A stretch of DNA of 64,000 bases, from positions 186,001 to 250,000 of the forward strand of contig JAXLXE010000005.1 of the NCBI GenBank assembly GCA_046328115.1, in the 5' to 3' direction. This document shows, piece by piece, positions 33,977 through 42,920 of this stretch. The notes below the pieces were generated by a model, which had not been told where the DNA came from, made no database searches, and saw only the letters and a program-made list of their open reading frames with translations. The DNA is from JAXLXE01 sp046328115. Lineage in GTDB: Bacteria > Chloroflexota > UBA6077 > JACCZL01. The position numbers and the translations under genes were made by a program. Position 1 is the first letter of the stretch. Each line of letters starts with the position of its first letter.

Positions 33977-34877
33977 CGCGGACATGCTGTACATCGGCAC
34001 GTCTGGCTGGAGCTATCCGAAGGGCGGCGGCGCCTGGGACGGCGTGTTCTACCCGGCCGGTCTTCCAGATCGGGACAAGCTAGCGTTCTACGCACAGTAC
34101 TTCAGCGCGGTGGAGCTGAATAGCTCATTCTACCGACCGCCCGCGCCGGCGATGGCTCGAGCCTGGGCAGCGCGCACGCCACCGGACTTCAAGTTCGGCA
34201 TCAAGCTGTGGCAGAAATTCACGCACCCAAAGATGTTCCGCGACGCCACCGGGGGCCAGGCCGCCGACATCTCGGAGGCGGACTACGAGCTCTTCCTGGA
34301 AGGGATCCTGCCGCTGGCGGAGGCCGGCAAGGTGGGGGCCGTGCTCGCGCAGTTTCCGCCCAGCTTCCGCCCGGCTGACGAGACCCGCGCCCGGCTGACC
34401 CAGATAGTGGAGCACCTCTACCGGGCTGGGCTGCCCACCACGGTTGAGCTGCGCCACCGCGAGTGGACGGACCCGGAAGGGGCTGGGCCGTGGGCGCGTG
34501 ACCTGCTGGCAGAGCACGGCGTAGCCTGGACGTTGATAGACGAACCGCGTTTCAAGACATCCATCCGGGACATCCCGCGCACCGGGGACTTTGCGTACTT
34601 CCGATTCCACGGTCGCAACTATCAGCAGTGGTGGAAACACGACGCCGCGGAGGATCGCTACAACTACCAGTACAACGCCACCGAGCAGCGCGAGCTTGCG
34701 GCGGAGGTCCAGGAGGCCACCACCGTAGCCAGTGACGTGTACGTGTTCTACAACAACCACTACCGTGCGAAAGCGGTGGTCAACGGGCTGGAGCTGCGCG
34801 GGCTATTCAATCAGCCGGCGCCGCCGCCCCTGCCAGAGTCGCTGCTCAGCGAATACCCCGGGGTACTCCCCAGCTAG
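33954..34877 (+). CDS. DUF72 family protein
   Basis: A 307-residue TIM-barrel-like protein of the DUF72 family. Signatures include IGTSGWSYP near the start, ELNSSFYRPP (about 48-57), the VELRHREW stretch near 160 and the VYVFYNNHYRAKAVVN segment near 265. Several acidic and aromatic residues of the barrel mouth are retained. Members are associated with nucleotide or nucleic-acid processes, but their biochemical role is not settled. It overlaps the nitroreductase stop by 23 bases with a GTG at 33954; a shorter form would start at the ATG at 33984. Confidence 0.88.
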   Translation: MTGGVNASADMLYIGTSGWSYPKGGGAWDGVFYPAGLPDRDKLAFYAQYFSAVELNSSFYRPPAPAMARAWAARTPPDFKFGIKLWQKFTHPKMFRDATGGQAADISEADYELFLEGILPLAEAGKVGAVLAQFPPSFRPADETRARLTQIVEHLYRAGLPTTVELRHREWTDPEGAGPWARDLLAEHGVAWTLIDEPRFKTSIRDIPRTGDFAYFRFHGRNYQQWWKHDAAEDRYNYQYNATEQRELAAEVQEATTVASDVYVFYNNHYRAKAVVNGLELRGLFNQPAPPPLPESLLSEYPGVLPS

Positions 34878-35024
34878 GACCCAGCGGACCGGATCCGTCC
34901 GTCCCCCCTACTCCGAGGGGCCCGTTCTCACTGATGCACCCTCGCGGTGCAGCTTGTCCGTGTGGGGCTCAGCGCGTGGTTGTGATGCCGCCGCCGACTC
35001 ACGAGGAACGACGGCGGCCGGTGG

Positions 35025-37517
35025 ATGACCGAGACAAACACGAGCGCCTTCGCGACACTGTCACGCAGCGGACTCCGACGGGTTCGGGCGCCGCTGCACG
35101 TTCGGCTCGCGGCACGGGCGCGTCGGATTGGCCTGGTCACGCGGTTCACGGTGATCGCTGGCCTGGTCGGCATCTGCCTGACCTGGACCCTGGCCACCAT
35201 CATCGGGGGCCAGTTGAGCGCCCAGATCGAGGTGGAGCTGGCCGCGCGAGCTGAGGACCAGGCCCGCCTAGTCGGAGTGACAAGCTTGCAGCCCGGCTCC
35301 CTGGAGCTGCCCCACGACGAGTCAGAGATGGGCGCGCTGGCCGAGCGCATCGAGCAGGAGCTGGCACAGGTGATCACGCCCGGCAGCGGTGTAATCCGCC
35401 TGAACCTGGTGGACCGGCACGGCTGTGTTATCTACTCCGATCGTACGACTCTGATTGGAGTGGTGCTGGACGAGGCCGAGCGAGACGACTTGTTTCGGGC
35501 CGTGTCCGGCGGCATCATCACGCGAGTCTCAGATCTGAGCAGCGCGCAGGCAGCGGATCTTAGAGCGGCACATGAGAGCGCGATCGTGGCGTTTGCGCCC
35601 GTGCGCGTGGACGGGGAGGTCGTCGCCGCGTACCAGCTTTACCGAGACCGCGAGCCAGTGGAGCGCATGCAGCGGCTGGTGTGGATCACTCTGTCACTGG
35701 GATCTTCCGCGGGATTTGCCGTGATCATGCTGCTCGTCCGCGGCGCGGCTCGTCAGGCCAACGCGCAGCAACGTGAACGGGAGCGGTTGATCCGCCTGAA
35801 CGCCCGGGCGCAGCAGATCAGCCTGCGCCGGAACGAAGAGCGGCTGGGGGCGCTCCTGGCCAACTCGGCGGATGTGGTCTCCGTGCTCAGCGCGGACGGT
35901 CACGTGACGTACCAGGGCGGGGCGGCTGACCGGTTCTGGCCGCCGGCGGACGAGGCCGAGCTACGAGTAACGGACCTCGTCCACCCAGAAGACGCCAGCG
36001 CGCTGCGCGCGCTGCTGGCGCAGGTGGCCGAGTCGCCAGACGCGGAGATCACGTCCGAGCTGCGGATGCGGCATCTGGACGGCTCGTGGCATGACGTAGA
36101 GCTGGTAGCGCGGAACCGGTTCTTCGATGAGAACATCCGCGGGATCGTGGCAACGTGGCGCGACATCACGCCGCGCAAGGCATTCGAACGCGAGCTCCAG
36201 CGGCTGGCGTTCCATGACACCCTCACGGGGCTACCGAATCGGGCGCTGTTTGCAGACCGGCTGGAGAGCGCGCTGGCGAGGTCCCGTCGCTCTGGGCGCG
36301 CGCTGGCGGTGCTCTTCCTGGATCTGGACAACTTCAAGCTGATCAACGATAGCCTGGGGCATGACGCGGGCGACCAGCTTCTGGCGACCATCGCAAGCCG
36401 GCTCCAACACGCGGCCCGCGCGAACGATACCGTCGCGCGGTTCGCGGGGGATGAGTTCACGATCCTGCTGGAGGATCTTGAAGACGACCGTGCCGTGGTT
36501 ACCGTGTCGGACCGGATCATAAGCTCGCTACGGACACCGATCACGATGCACGGGCACGAGATTCAGCCAACCGCGAGCATGGGCGTGGCGGTGAGCTCCC
36601 CATCCCTGAACACCGCTGACGCACTCCTGCGGAGCGCGGACCTGGCCCTCTACCGGGCCAAGTCAAATGGCAAGGCTTGCTACGCGCTATACGACGAAAG
36701 CATGAACGAGGGCGCCGTCGAGCGACTCCAGCTCGAGGCGGACTTGCGCCACGCACTGGAACGCGACGAGCTCATGCTGCACTTCCAGCCAATCGTCTCG
36801 CTGGCAACGGGCTGCATCGAGGAAGTTGAGGCGCTAATCCGCTGGCAGCACCCGGAGCGTGGCCTAGTGCCGCCGGGCATGTTCATCCCGGTGGCAGAGG
36901 AGACCGGGCTGATCGTCTCTATTGGCGACTGGGTGCTGCGTGAGGCATGTGGCCAGGCGGCAACGTGGTGTGCGCGGACGGGCAGGAAGCGCGCGATCAG
37001 AGTCAGCGTAAACGTGGCCGCTCGGCAGATCAAGGAGCCGGGCTTCGCCACAAGCGTGGCCAGCGCGGTAGCAGAAGCGAAGCTGGATCCTGCGCTGCTG
37101 AAGATTGAGATCACGGAGTCCACCCTGATCGCGGACACAGAGGCAAACATCTCGCTGCTGGCTAGCTTGAAGACGCTGGGGGTGAAGCTAGCGATCGACG
37201 ACTTTGGGACCGGGTACTCGTCTCTGGCGTACCTTAAGCGGTTCCCGCTGGATACGCTCAAGATCGATCGCTCGTTCGTGAGCGGCCTCGGCACGCAGTC
37301 CGCGGATCGTTCCATCGTGGAGAGCGTGGTGACGCTGGGCAAAGGCCTGGGTCTGCAGATCACCGCCGAGGGGGTGGAGACCGCGGCGCAGTGGCGGGCC
37401 CTGAAGCTGCTGGGGTGTGACCAGGGGCAGGGCTTCTACTTTGAGCGTCCGATCCCCGCGGAGGACATCCTCAGGCGTCTGTCGGTTGGCGTGACCGCCG
37501 CTGAGTCCGCCGCCTGA
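35025..37517 (+). CDS. PAS-GGDEF-EAL c-di-GMP signalling protein with sensor and two membrane helices
   Basis: An 830-residue membrane protein. Residues about 30-60 and 225-245 are transmembrane helices flanking a periplasmic sensor loop (about 65-220). A PAS domain (about 275-390) leads to a GGDEF domain with FAGDEF (AGDEF at 474-478), where the first Gly is Ala, and an upstream RAND five residues away that fits the RxxD inhibitory site. The EAL domain has the EAL signature from Glu602, plus LKIEITEST, IDDFGTGYSS and AEGVET, all intact. Thus phosphodiesterase activity is expected and cyclase activity is possible but unproven. It stands alone on its strand and follows the DUF72 gene by 147 bases. 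Confidence 0.95.
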   Translation: MTETNTSAFATLSRSGLRRVRAPLHVRLAARARRIGLVTRFTVIAGLVGICLTWTLATIIGGQLSAQIEVELAARAEDQARLVGVTSLQPGSLELPHDESEMGALAERIEQELAQVITPGSGVIRLNLVDRHGCVIYSDRTTLIGVVLDEAERDDLFRAVSGGIITRVSDLSSAQAADLRAAHESAIVAFAPVRVDGEVVAAYQLYRDREPVERMQRLVWITLSLGSSAGFAVIMLLVRGAARQANAQQRERERLIRLNARAQQISLRRNEERLGALLANSADVVSVLSADGHVTYQGGAADRFWPPADEAELRVTDLVHPEDASALRALLAQVAESPDAEITSELRMRHLDGSWHDVELVARNRFFDENIRGIVATWRDITPRKAFERELQRLAFHDTLTGLPNRALFADRLESALARSRRSGRALAVLFLDLDNFKLINDSLGHDAGDQLLATIASRLQHAARANDTVARFAGDEFTILLEDLEDDRAVVTVSDRIISSLRTPITMHGHEIQPTASMGVAVSSPSLNTADALLRSADLALYRAKSNGKACYALYDESMNEGAVERLQLEADLRHALERDELMLHFQPIVSLATGCIEEVEALIRWQHPERGLVPPGMFIPVAEETGLIVSIGDWVLREACGQAATWCARTGRKRAIRVSVNVAARQIKEPGFATSVASAVAEAKLDPALLKIEITESTLIADTEANISLLASLKTLGVKLAIDDFGTGYSSLAYLKRFPLDTLKIDRSFVSGLGTQSADRSIVESVVTLGKGLGLQITAEGVETAAQWRALKLLGCDQGQGFYFERPIPAEDILRRLSVGVTAAESAA

Positions 37518-37614
37518 CGGCACGGAGACCCCGCGGCGGCCCGGCGATCCGACATAATCCGAGTGGCGGCACGCGTTCGGCCCGTATTGAGCGCGCTCGC
37601 CCAGGAGCAGGTGG

Positions 37615-39198
37615 ATGGGCCGCACGGCGACGGTTTGGCGCGCGTTGTCTCTGGTGGCTTCGCTGGCGGTGGCGCTGTACCTGGCCGCCGCGGCGCTCCC
37701 GGGCCACGCCCAGCGCGATCAGCGCTACTTCGAGGCGACCGGATTCCGGATCGACGATGATGTGATCTGGGACTACTTCAGCAAACGGGGCGCGACGCGC
37801 ACCTTTGGTCTACCTACCTCACGCACATTTCAGTTCCAGGGCGCGCCCACGCAGTTCTTCCAGCGCCAGGTGGTGCAGGTGAGCAATGGCACAGCGCGCA
37901 CGCTAAACCTGCTGGATCGAGACCTCTTGCCCTACACCACGGTGAACGGGTCAACGTTTCCCGGCGCGGACGCGGCGCTTACGGCAGCGGCGCCGGCGCC
38001 GGGACCAAACTACGACACGGCCATCGTGGAGTTCGTCCGCCAGAACGCGCCAGACAGCTTTGAGGGCATGCCCGTGCGGTTCTACTTCACGTTTGGGACC
38101 ACCGTGGCGCTGGGTGACGCGTTCCCACAGGGCGGAGGCAACTCCTCGCTGCTCCCGTTGCTAAATCTGGAGCTCTGGGGCGCGCCAACGTCACGGCCGG
38201 CGCGTGATCCGAACAACGGCGGGTTCGTTTACCAGCGGTTCCAGCGCGGCATCATGCACTACGACGACGCCTGCAAGTGCACCCAGGGGCTCCTGCTGGC
38301 GGACATGCTGAAGGCCATTCTCACCGGCCAGAATCTGCCAGCGGACCTGGGACTCCAGGCCGCCAACAGCCCGTTCTTCAAGCAGTACGATCCAGCGGCG
38401 CACAACGGGCCACTCAAGCCGGACACGCTGGCGAACACGTCGCTGGCCAACGCGTTCCGGCCTTCGCTGGACGGCTCGCCGCCCGGCGCGATCTCGGTGG
38501 CGCGTGCCGCCAGCGCCACGTCCACACCGTCCGCCCGAGCGACAACCGCCGCGCCCACGAGCACGCCAGCACCCAGCGCAACCGCGGGAGCAACCCGCAC
38601 CCGCACGCCCACCACCAGCAACGAGCCCACGCCTATCCCGGGCAGCCCGCCGGCGGGCGACCCGGCAACCATGGTGCTGCGGATCGACGAGGCCGGCAAG
38701 GTGACCAAGAAAGACTCTGTCAAACAGGCAGACGAGAAGTCCTACGCGGACGGCCGCCAGAAATGGTACGCCGTTCGGTACGAGCGGCCGCAGGACTACG
38801 CCTCGCTCCGCAGCGGGCCAGTCACCGTATACAGCAAGGTCATCATCGCCAAGGACGTAGACACCGCCCGAGAGATCTACCGAGAGCAGGTGGCGCTCAA
38901 CGAGAAGTTCCCCGAGGCCAAGGTGAAGGTGGGCTCGCGATTTGACTTCGACACCGAGGGCGACGAGTACCTGGGCGAAGAAGCGGCCGGCATGGGGGCC
39001 TGCAACGACAACTGCAGCAGCGACCCGGAGACCAAGGTGCACCGTCGGCTGGTGGTGCGCCAGGGCGACAAGGTGGGCGTGGTGTACACCTGGGGCCTCT
39101 CCACCGGGGAGAAGGAGCGCCAGGAGGCGAAGAACCTGGGCAACGAAGAGGTCTTCGTGCGCCAGTTCGCCGCCAAGATGGTGGAGCGGATGGGCTGA
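37615..39198 (+). CDS. large secreted protein with FGLP-type domain and Thr/Pro linker
   Basis: A 527-residue secreted protein. A signal peptide (about residues 1-32, ending PGHAQ) leads to a domain containing FEATGFRIDDDVIWDYFSKRG split by FGLPTSR (about 65-71), a phrase I recognise as common in secreted Chloroflexota proteins of unknown role. A Ser/Thr/Ala/Pro-rich linker (about 300-350) connects to a C-terminal alpha/beta domain (about 360-527) with no catalytic motif that I can name. A CNDNC Cys pair near 465 could be disulfide-bonded. AGGAG sits seven bases before the ATG. It is followed by a small hairpin at 39199-39212 and likely forms its own transcript. Confidence 0.8.
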   Translation: MGRTATVWRALSLVASLAVALYLAAAALPGHAQRDQRYFEATGFRIDDDVIWDYFSKRGATRTFGLPTSRTFQFQGAPTQFFQRQVVQVSNGTARTLNLLDRDLLPYTTVNGSTFPGADAALTAAAPAPGPNYDTAIVEFVRQNAPDSFEGMPVRFYFTFGTTVALGDAFPQGGGNSSLLPLLNLELWGAPTSRPARDPNNGGFVYQRFQRGIMHYDDACKCTQGLLLADMLKAILTGQNLPADLGLQAANSPFFKQYDPAAHNGPLKPDTLANTSLANAFRPSLDGSPPGAISVARAASATSTPSARATTAAPTSTPAPSATAGATRTRTPTTSNEPTPIPGSPPAGDPATMVLRIDEAGKVTKKDSVKQADEKSYADGRQKWYAVRYERPQDYASLRSGPVTVYSKVIIAKDVDTAREIYREQVALNEKFPEAKVKVGSRFDFDTEGDEYLGEEAAGMGACNDNCSSDPETKVHRRLVVRQGDKVGVVYTWGLSTGEKERQEAKNLGNEEVFVRQFAAKMVERMG

Positions 39199-39437
39199 CG
39201 GGCGCGTGCCCGGCGCAGGCCCGTATGTCAGCGTGGGCAGTCGCCCAACGGGGTGAGTGGGCTAGCCGCAAGACCCAAAGCCACCCTGCCGGACGGAGAC
39301 ATGGCCCGCCCGTACGATTCCAGGACTGAGACCACGACGCGGAACGCGCTGCTCGCGTCAAACATCAATCGTGGAGACGGTGACCGGGCGGACCGTCGGA
39401 GGGAACAAGTGGAGGGTCTCGTGGAGGAGGTCGTGCG

Positions 39438-40622
39438 GTGCGTCTCGTGATCGGCAGGTGGATCGTCGGACCGCTGTTCCTCATCCTGGCCGCCGCCGTG
39501 GGCATCGCCACCGCCCAGCAGACCCACGCCCAGGTGCCCGCGGCCTGGCAAGCCCTCGGTCCCACCGAGGCCATGATCGTCCGCCTATACACACCCAGCA
39601 CCGGCGCGCTGCTCGCCCGGACGAAAGACGGTGAGTTGTATCGAAGCGATGACGGCGGGTTGACGTGGTTGACCGTAACCCAGCCCCAGGGCACGTCGGA
39701 GATCGCCGTATCCAACCTCAACCAGCAGCGCCTGTACGCCGCGGGGGCGGAGGGCATCTACCGGAGCGAGGACGGCGGCCAGCATTGGGAGCAAACGTCG
39801 GTGCAAGGCGGCAACTGGACCTGGCTCGCGCTCAGCCCGGCCGATCAGCGAATCCTCTACGGCGTCGCCGTCACAAGCCCGCCAACCACGAACGGCAAGA
39901 ACCGCTGGACCGAGTTTCGAGTGAGCCATGATTCCGGCGTGACGTGGGAGACCATCCGGACCCACCATGAGACGATCTACGCCGGCACGCAGCCGTGTTT
40001 CTACGGCGTGCGCCTGGTCCAACCGCACGGTGTCAACCCGGACCGGGTACTCACGATCGAGGGCTGCAGCGGGCGCGCGATGGAGCCAGTAGGCAGCAGC
40101 ACCACGGACGGATGGAACACCGTGGCCGAGTTTCCGGGTGGCTCCGTGGCAGGTTGGGGTGCCAACGCGATCGATGGCGGTCGCGGGGTGCGCCCCGAGC
40201 GCTGGTATGCGGTGGCGCGTTTCCCCGGGGAGGCGTACACCCGCGTCATTCGCTCCAGGCTCGTGCGCTCGGATGACGACGGCGCGACCTGGACGACGAT
40301 GTACGAGGCCGATGGCGGCGACCCAGATCACAAGCTGGGCAAGACCACTGACTCAGTCATTGACGTGGCCTACGATCCCGCGAATCCGGATGACGTGTTC
40401 GCGGCGTTCGCCCATCTCGAGCCGAGCGCCACGCCGTATCGGCAGCACAACCTCACCGGATTGGCCGTGAGGCGCAGCCGCGACGGCGCGGTGACGTGGA
40501 CAGAACTGGGGGCAGAGAACCTGCCGGTGGATAAGTGGATCCACCTGACGCTCGGGATGGACGGCCGCCACCTGTATGCCGCCACCACCAGGGGTGTCTA
40601 TCGGCTGGCGCTGACCCCGTAG
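39438..40622 (+). CDS. secreted Asp-box beta-propeller (BNR/sialidase-like) protein
   Basis: A 394-residue secreted protein. After a signal peptide (about 1-31) the chain carries at least five Asp-box turns of the S-x-D-x-G-x-x-W kind, including YRSDDGGLTW, YRSEDGGQHW, VSHDSGVTW, RSDDDGATW and RSRDGAVTW. These are the hallmark of sialidase/BNR and Ycf48-like beta-propellers. None of the catalytic residues of sialidases can be located, so a binding or structural role is more likely. The GTG start has GGAGG upstream. It converges with the LPXTG-like gene, whose terminator lies between the two. Confidence 0.85.
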   Translation: MRLVIGRWIVGPLFLILAAAVGIATAQQTHAQVPAAWQALGPTEAMIVRLYTPSTGALLARTKDGELYRSDDGGLTWLTVTQPQGTSEIAVSNLNQQRLYAAGAEGIYRSEDGGQHWEQTSVQGGNWTWLALSPADQRILYGVAVTSPPTTNGKNRWTEFRVSHDSGVTWETIRTHHETIYAGTQPCFYGVRLVQPHGVNPDRVLTIEGCSGRAMEPVGSSTTDGWNTVAEFPGGSVAGWGANAIDGGRGVRPERWYAVARFPGEAYTRVIRSRLVRSDDDGATWTTMYEADGGDPDHKLGKTTDSVIDVAYDPANPDDVFAAFAHLEPSATPYRQHNLTGLAVRRSRDGAVTWTELGAENLPVDKWIHLTLGMDGRHLYAATTRGVYRLALTP

Positions 40623-40751
40623 GTATGCTTCATCGGCGCCCTCGTCCAGGAGCGCATCGCAGGCGCGGCCTCCGGACGGTCCGTCCGCCGTGACCAATCA
40701 CGCGTCTCGCGGTTCGGGCGCCAGCCGTCCACGGCGCGCTCTCCACCCACG

Positions 40752-40778
40752 AAAAAGGGGCTGGATCTCTCCAGCCCC
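40752..40778 (-). terminator. rho-independent terminator with U-tract
   Basis: On the minus strand a nine-base GC stem (40770-40778 paired with 40757-40765, loop of four) is followed by five T residues at 40756-40752. It lies 33 bases beyond the stop of the LPXTG-like gene on that strand, so it should end that transcript. This is the only clear intrinsic terminator with a U-tract that I found in the window. Confidence 0.85.
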
Positions 40779-40810
40779 TCGGATGGACACGTGGTGCCCC
40801 GGTGGGCAAA

Positions 40811-41428
40811 CTAGCCCCGGCGGCGGCTCCGCGCCAGGAGGCGAGCGCCGATCCCTGAGACGGTCAGGCCAGCGGCCGCAAGGCCAACCACCATAATCGC
40901 CGGCTCAAGCGGCATGCCGCCCGTGCGGGGCAGGCTTGCGGGGGCCGCCGCTGCCGCCGGTGACGGCGAGGGCGAGGCCTGCTGGACGGCCGGGGTGATC
41001 TGGTTGGTGCCGGGAGCAAGCACCCACCAGACACCGCCTACTGCCTGGCCCTTGGCATCGCCGGGCTTCTCATCCTGGAACCAGTAGTAGAGCGGAATGT
41101 CGTTGTAGGTGACGATGACGGAGCCATCGCGGCGGGTCACCGTGCCCAGGGTACCGCCGATGTCCGGGGAACCGGTGGGCGGGCCGCCAGCCGGCGGCTT
41201 GAGGATGGGCCAGCGCTGCTCGCACTGATCGAAGCAGGTGGAGACCCCCTTGGTATCGCGCGAGTACAGGTAGAGCATCATGCCCTTGCCATCCGTCAGC
41301 ACCTTGCCCAGGGTCGGGTGGGTCTCCACCTTTACCGTCGGCGCGGTCTGCGCGTTGGCGGGCAGTGCCCAGGCCAGCGCCAGCGCGCCAACCATCAACG
41401 GCACCAGGGGAACAAGCAATCGTCTCAC
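40811..41428 (-). CDS. COG4315-type YxFxxD-motif secreted protein with LPXTG-like anchor
   Basis: A 205-residue secreted protein. The GTG at 41428 has AGGAGG eight bases upstream and gives a clean signal peptide ending LPANAQT near residue 28. The mature part has YLYSRDTKG near residue 53, the YxFxxD-type motif of the COG4315 family, a pair of CxxxC-like cysteines (STCFDQCEQ) and a second YYWFQDEK motif. The C-terminus has LPRTGG at 166-171, a hydrophobic helix and a final SRRRG, a textbook LPXTG sorting signal. No sortase gene is nearby. A haem- or electron-related role has been suggested for this family; I cannot verify it here. Confidence 0.85.
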   Translation of the reverse strand: MRRLLVPLVPLMVGALALAWALPANAQTAPTVKVETHPTLGKVLTDGKGMMLYLYSRDTKGVSTCFDQCEQRWPILKPPAGGPPTGSPDIGGTLGTVTRRDGSVIVTYNDIPLYYWFQDEKPGDAKGQAVGGVWWVLAPGTNQITPAVQQASPSPSPAAAAAPASLPRTGGMPLEPAIMVVGLAAAGLTVSGIGARLLARSRRRG

Positions 41429-41658
41429 CAGCAGCAACCTCCTGCGGTATCCTGGCCGCGGGCACTCCCTCACGCAGTGCACCCCTGCAGCCGGCTCTCT
41501 CATGTACGTATCAATGCACCAAACGGATCGCACGATTTCGGTTGTGCGCGCGGGCCCGCTTGGCGAAAGCGGACCAACAGCCCGCACGCTAGGGGACGGA
41601 TGACCGCACTGGCCTGACCGTCCGCACACCAATACTGACCTGGGTGGGAGGTGCACCA

Positions 41659-42840
41659 GTGGACAGATACGGCCTGAGGCAGCGCGTTGCGTGCGCCGCG
41701 GTGTTGGCAGTGACCGCCACGTTTCTGTGGACGGGCGCGGTGGGCGCGCTCGAGACGCGCACGGGCGACCGCGTGGGCGTGGGGAGCACCGAGACCGTAG
41801 CTGATGACCTGTTTGCGGCGGGCCAGGCCGTGACGATCACCGGAACCGTGAAAGGCGACGCCATGGCGTTTGGCCGAACGGTGGTGGTCACGGGTACTGT
41901 GGAGGGCGATCTGCTCGCCGCGGCGGAGCAGGTGATCGTGGAGGGGACCGTCCTGGGGAGCGTGCGGGCGGGTGCTTCCGATGTGACAATTAGCGGCGCC
42001 GTGGGGCGGAACGTGACGGTGGGCGCGGCCCGGCTGGAGCTGCGACCCACGGCCAGAGTGGCCGGAAACGTGATCGCCGGGACGGCCAACACCAGCGTGC
42101 TCGGCTCCATAGGCCGGGGACTCACCGCGGGAAGCGCCGTCGTAGACATCGCCGGCTCCGTAGGCGGTGACGTGGTGGCATCGGTGGAGACGCTGACCCT
42201 CAGCCCCGGCGCACGGATCGGTGGCGCGCTGAAGTACCGTTCCCAGCGAGAGGCCAGCGTGCCGGCCGGAGTCGTGGGCGGCGGGGTTGACTACACGTAC
42301 ACACCGCCCAGCGATTCCGGCCCGGCTGAGCCGGCGGCACCGCTTCTGAACGGGATGGTACGGACATCCGCACTGGTGTGGCTGGCGGGCACCGCCGTCC
42401 TAGGCGTTCTGCTCCTGGCGCTCTTCCCCGAGGGCGCGGACCGTGTGGTGGGCGCCGCGCGGCAGCTTCCCCTCCAGTCACTGGGACTGGGCCTGGCTCT
42501 GCTAGTCTGCGTACCCGTGGTAGCCGTGTTGCTCGCAATCACGCTGATCGGGATCCCCGCCATGCTAGCACTGCTAGCGACCTACGGCGTGGGTCTGCTC
42601 CTGGCATGGCCGGCGCTTGCCCTGGCAGCGGGCGCCAGCCTGGCGCATCTGCTCCGCCCGTCCGCGGCCATCCGTCCGGTATGGCTGCTGCTGGTCGGGC
42701 TTGTGGTACTGCACGGGTTAACGTACGTGCCGTGGCTCGGCGGGTTCGTTGCCTTCCTGGGGCTGTGCCTCGGGCTGGGGCTGACCGTCGTGGCGGCAGG
42801 CCAGTCGCGGACGAGGAACGCGGGGGTCCAGCAGGCGTAG
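41659..42840 (+). CDS. bactofilin-like polymer-forming domain fused to membrane helices
   Basis: A 393-residue protein. After a hydrophobic signal-like N-terminus (about 5-32), residues about 40-195 form repeats such as VTITGTVKGDAMAFG and VIVEGTVLGSVRAGA, the beta-helical repeats of bactofilin-like polymer-forming proteins. About six hydrophobic helices then follow (from about 240 to the end). The combination of a bactofilin-like head, outside by the signal peptide, with a membrane tail differs from cytosolic bactofilins. The GTG at 41659 follows GGGAGGTG and is preferred over an earlier GTG at 41644. It is divergent from the LPXTG-like gene. Confidence 0.85.
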   Translation: MDRYGLRQRVACAAVLAVTATFLWTGAVGALETRTGDRVGVGSTETVADDLFAAGQAVTITGTVKGDAMAFGRTVVVTGTVEGDLLAAAEQVIVEGTVLGSVRAGASDVTISGAVGRNVTVGAARLELRPTARVAGNVIAGTANTSVLGSIGRGLTAGSAVVDIAGSVGGDVVASVETLTLSPGARIGGALKYRSQREASVPAGVVGGGVDYTYTPPSDSGPAEPAAPLLNGMVRTSALVWLAGTAVLGVLLLALFPEGADRVVGAARQLPLQSLGLGLALLVCVPVVAVLLAITLIGIPAMLALLATYGVGLLLAWPALALAAGASLAHLLRPSAAIRPVWLLLVGLVVLHGLTYVPWLGGFVAFLGLCLGLGLTVVAAGQSRTRNAGVQQA

Positions 42841-42920
42841 GGCAAGGCCGGGTAAACGGCCATCGCAAGCCACGCCCTGCCCTTGCTCGGCGGGCGACGG
42901 GCCGTTAGGATCACCGACTC

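Noticed and set aside
39199..39437. A possible riboswitch in the leader of the beta-propeller gene (CAAAGCCACC stretch)
   Set aside because: Only one short match to a c-di-GMP riboswitch segment was found, and the preceding GGGACGC and GGCAAACC parts are missing.
40752..40778. The same hairpin as a terminator for the beta-propeller gene on the plus strand
   Set aside because: The T-run lies on the minus strand; on the plus strand it would be an A-run before the stem, so it fits only the minus-strand gene.
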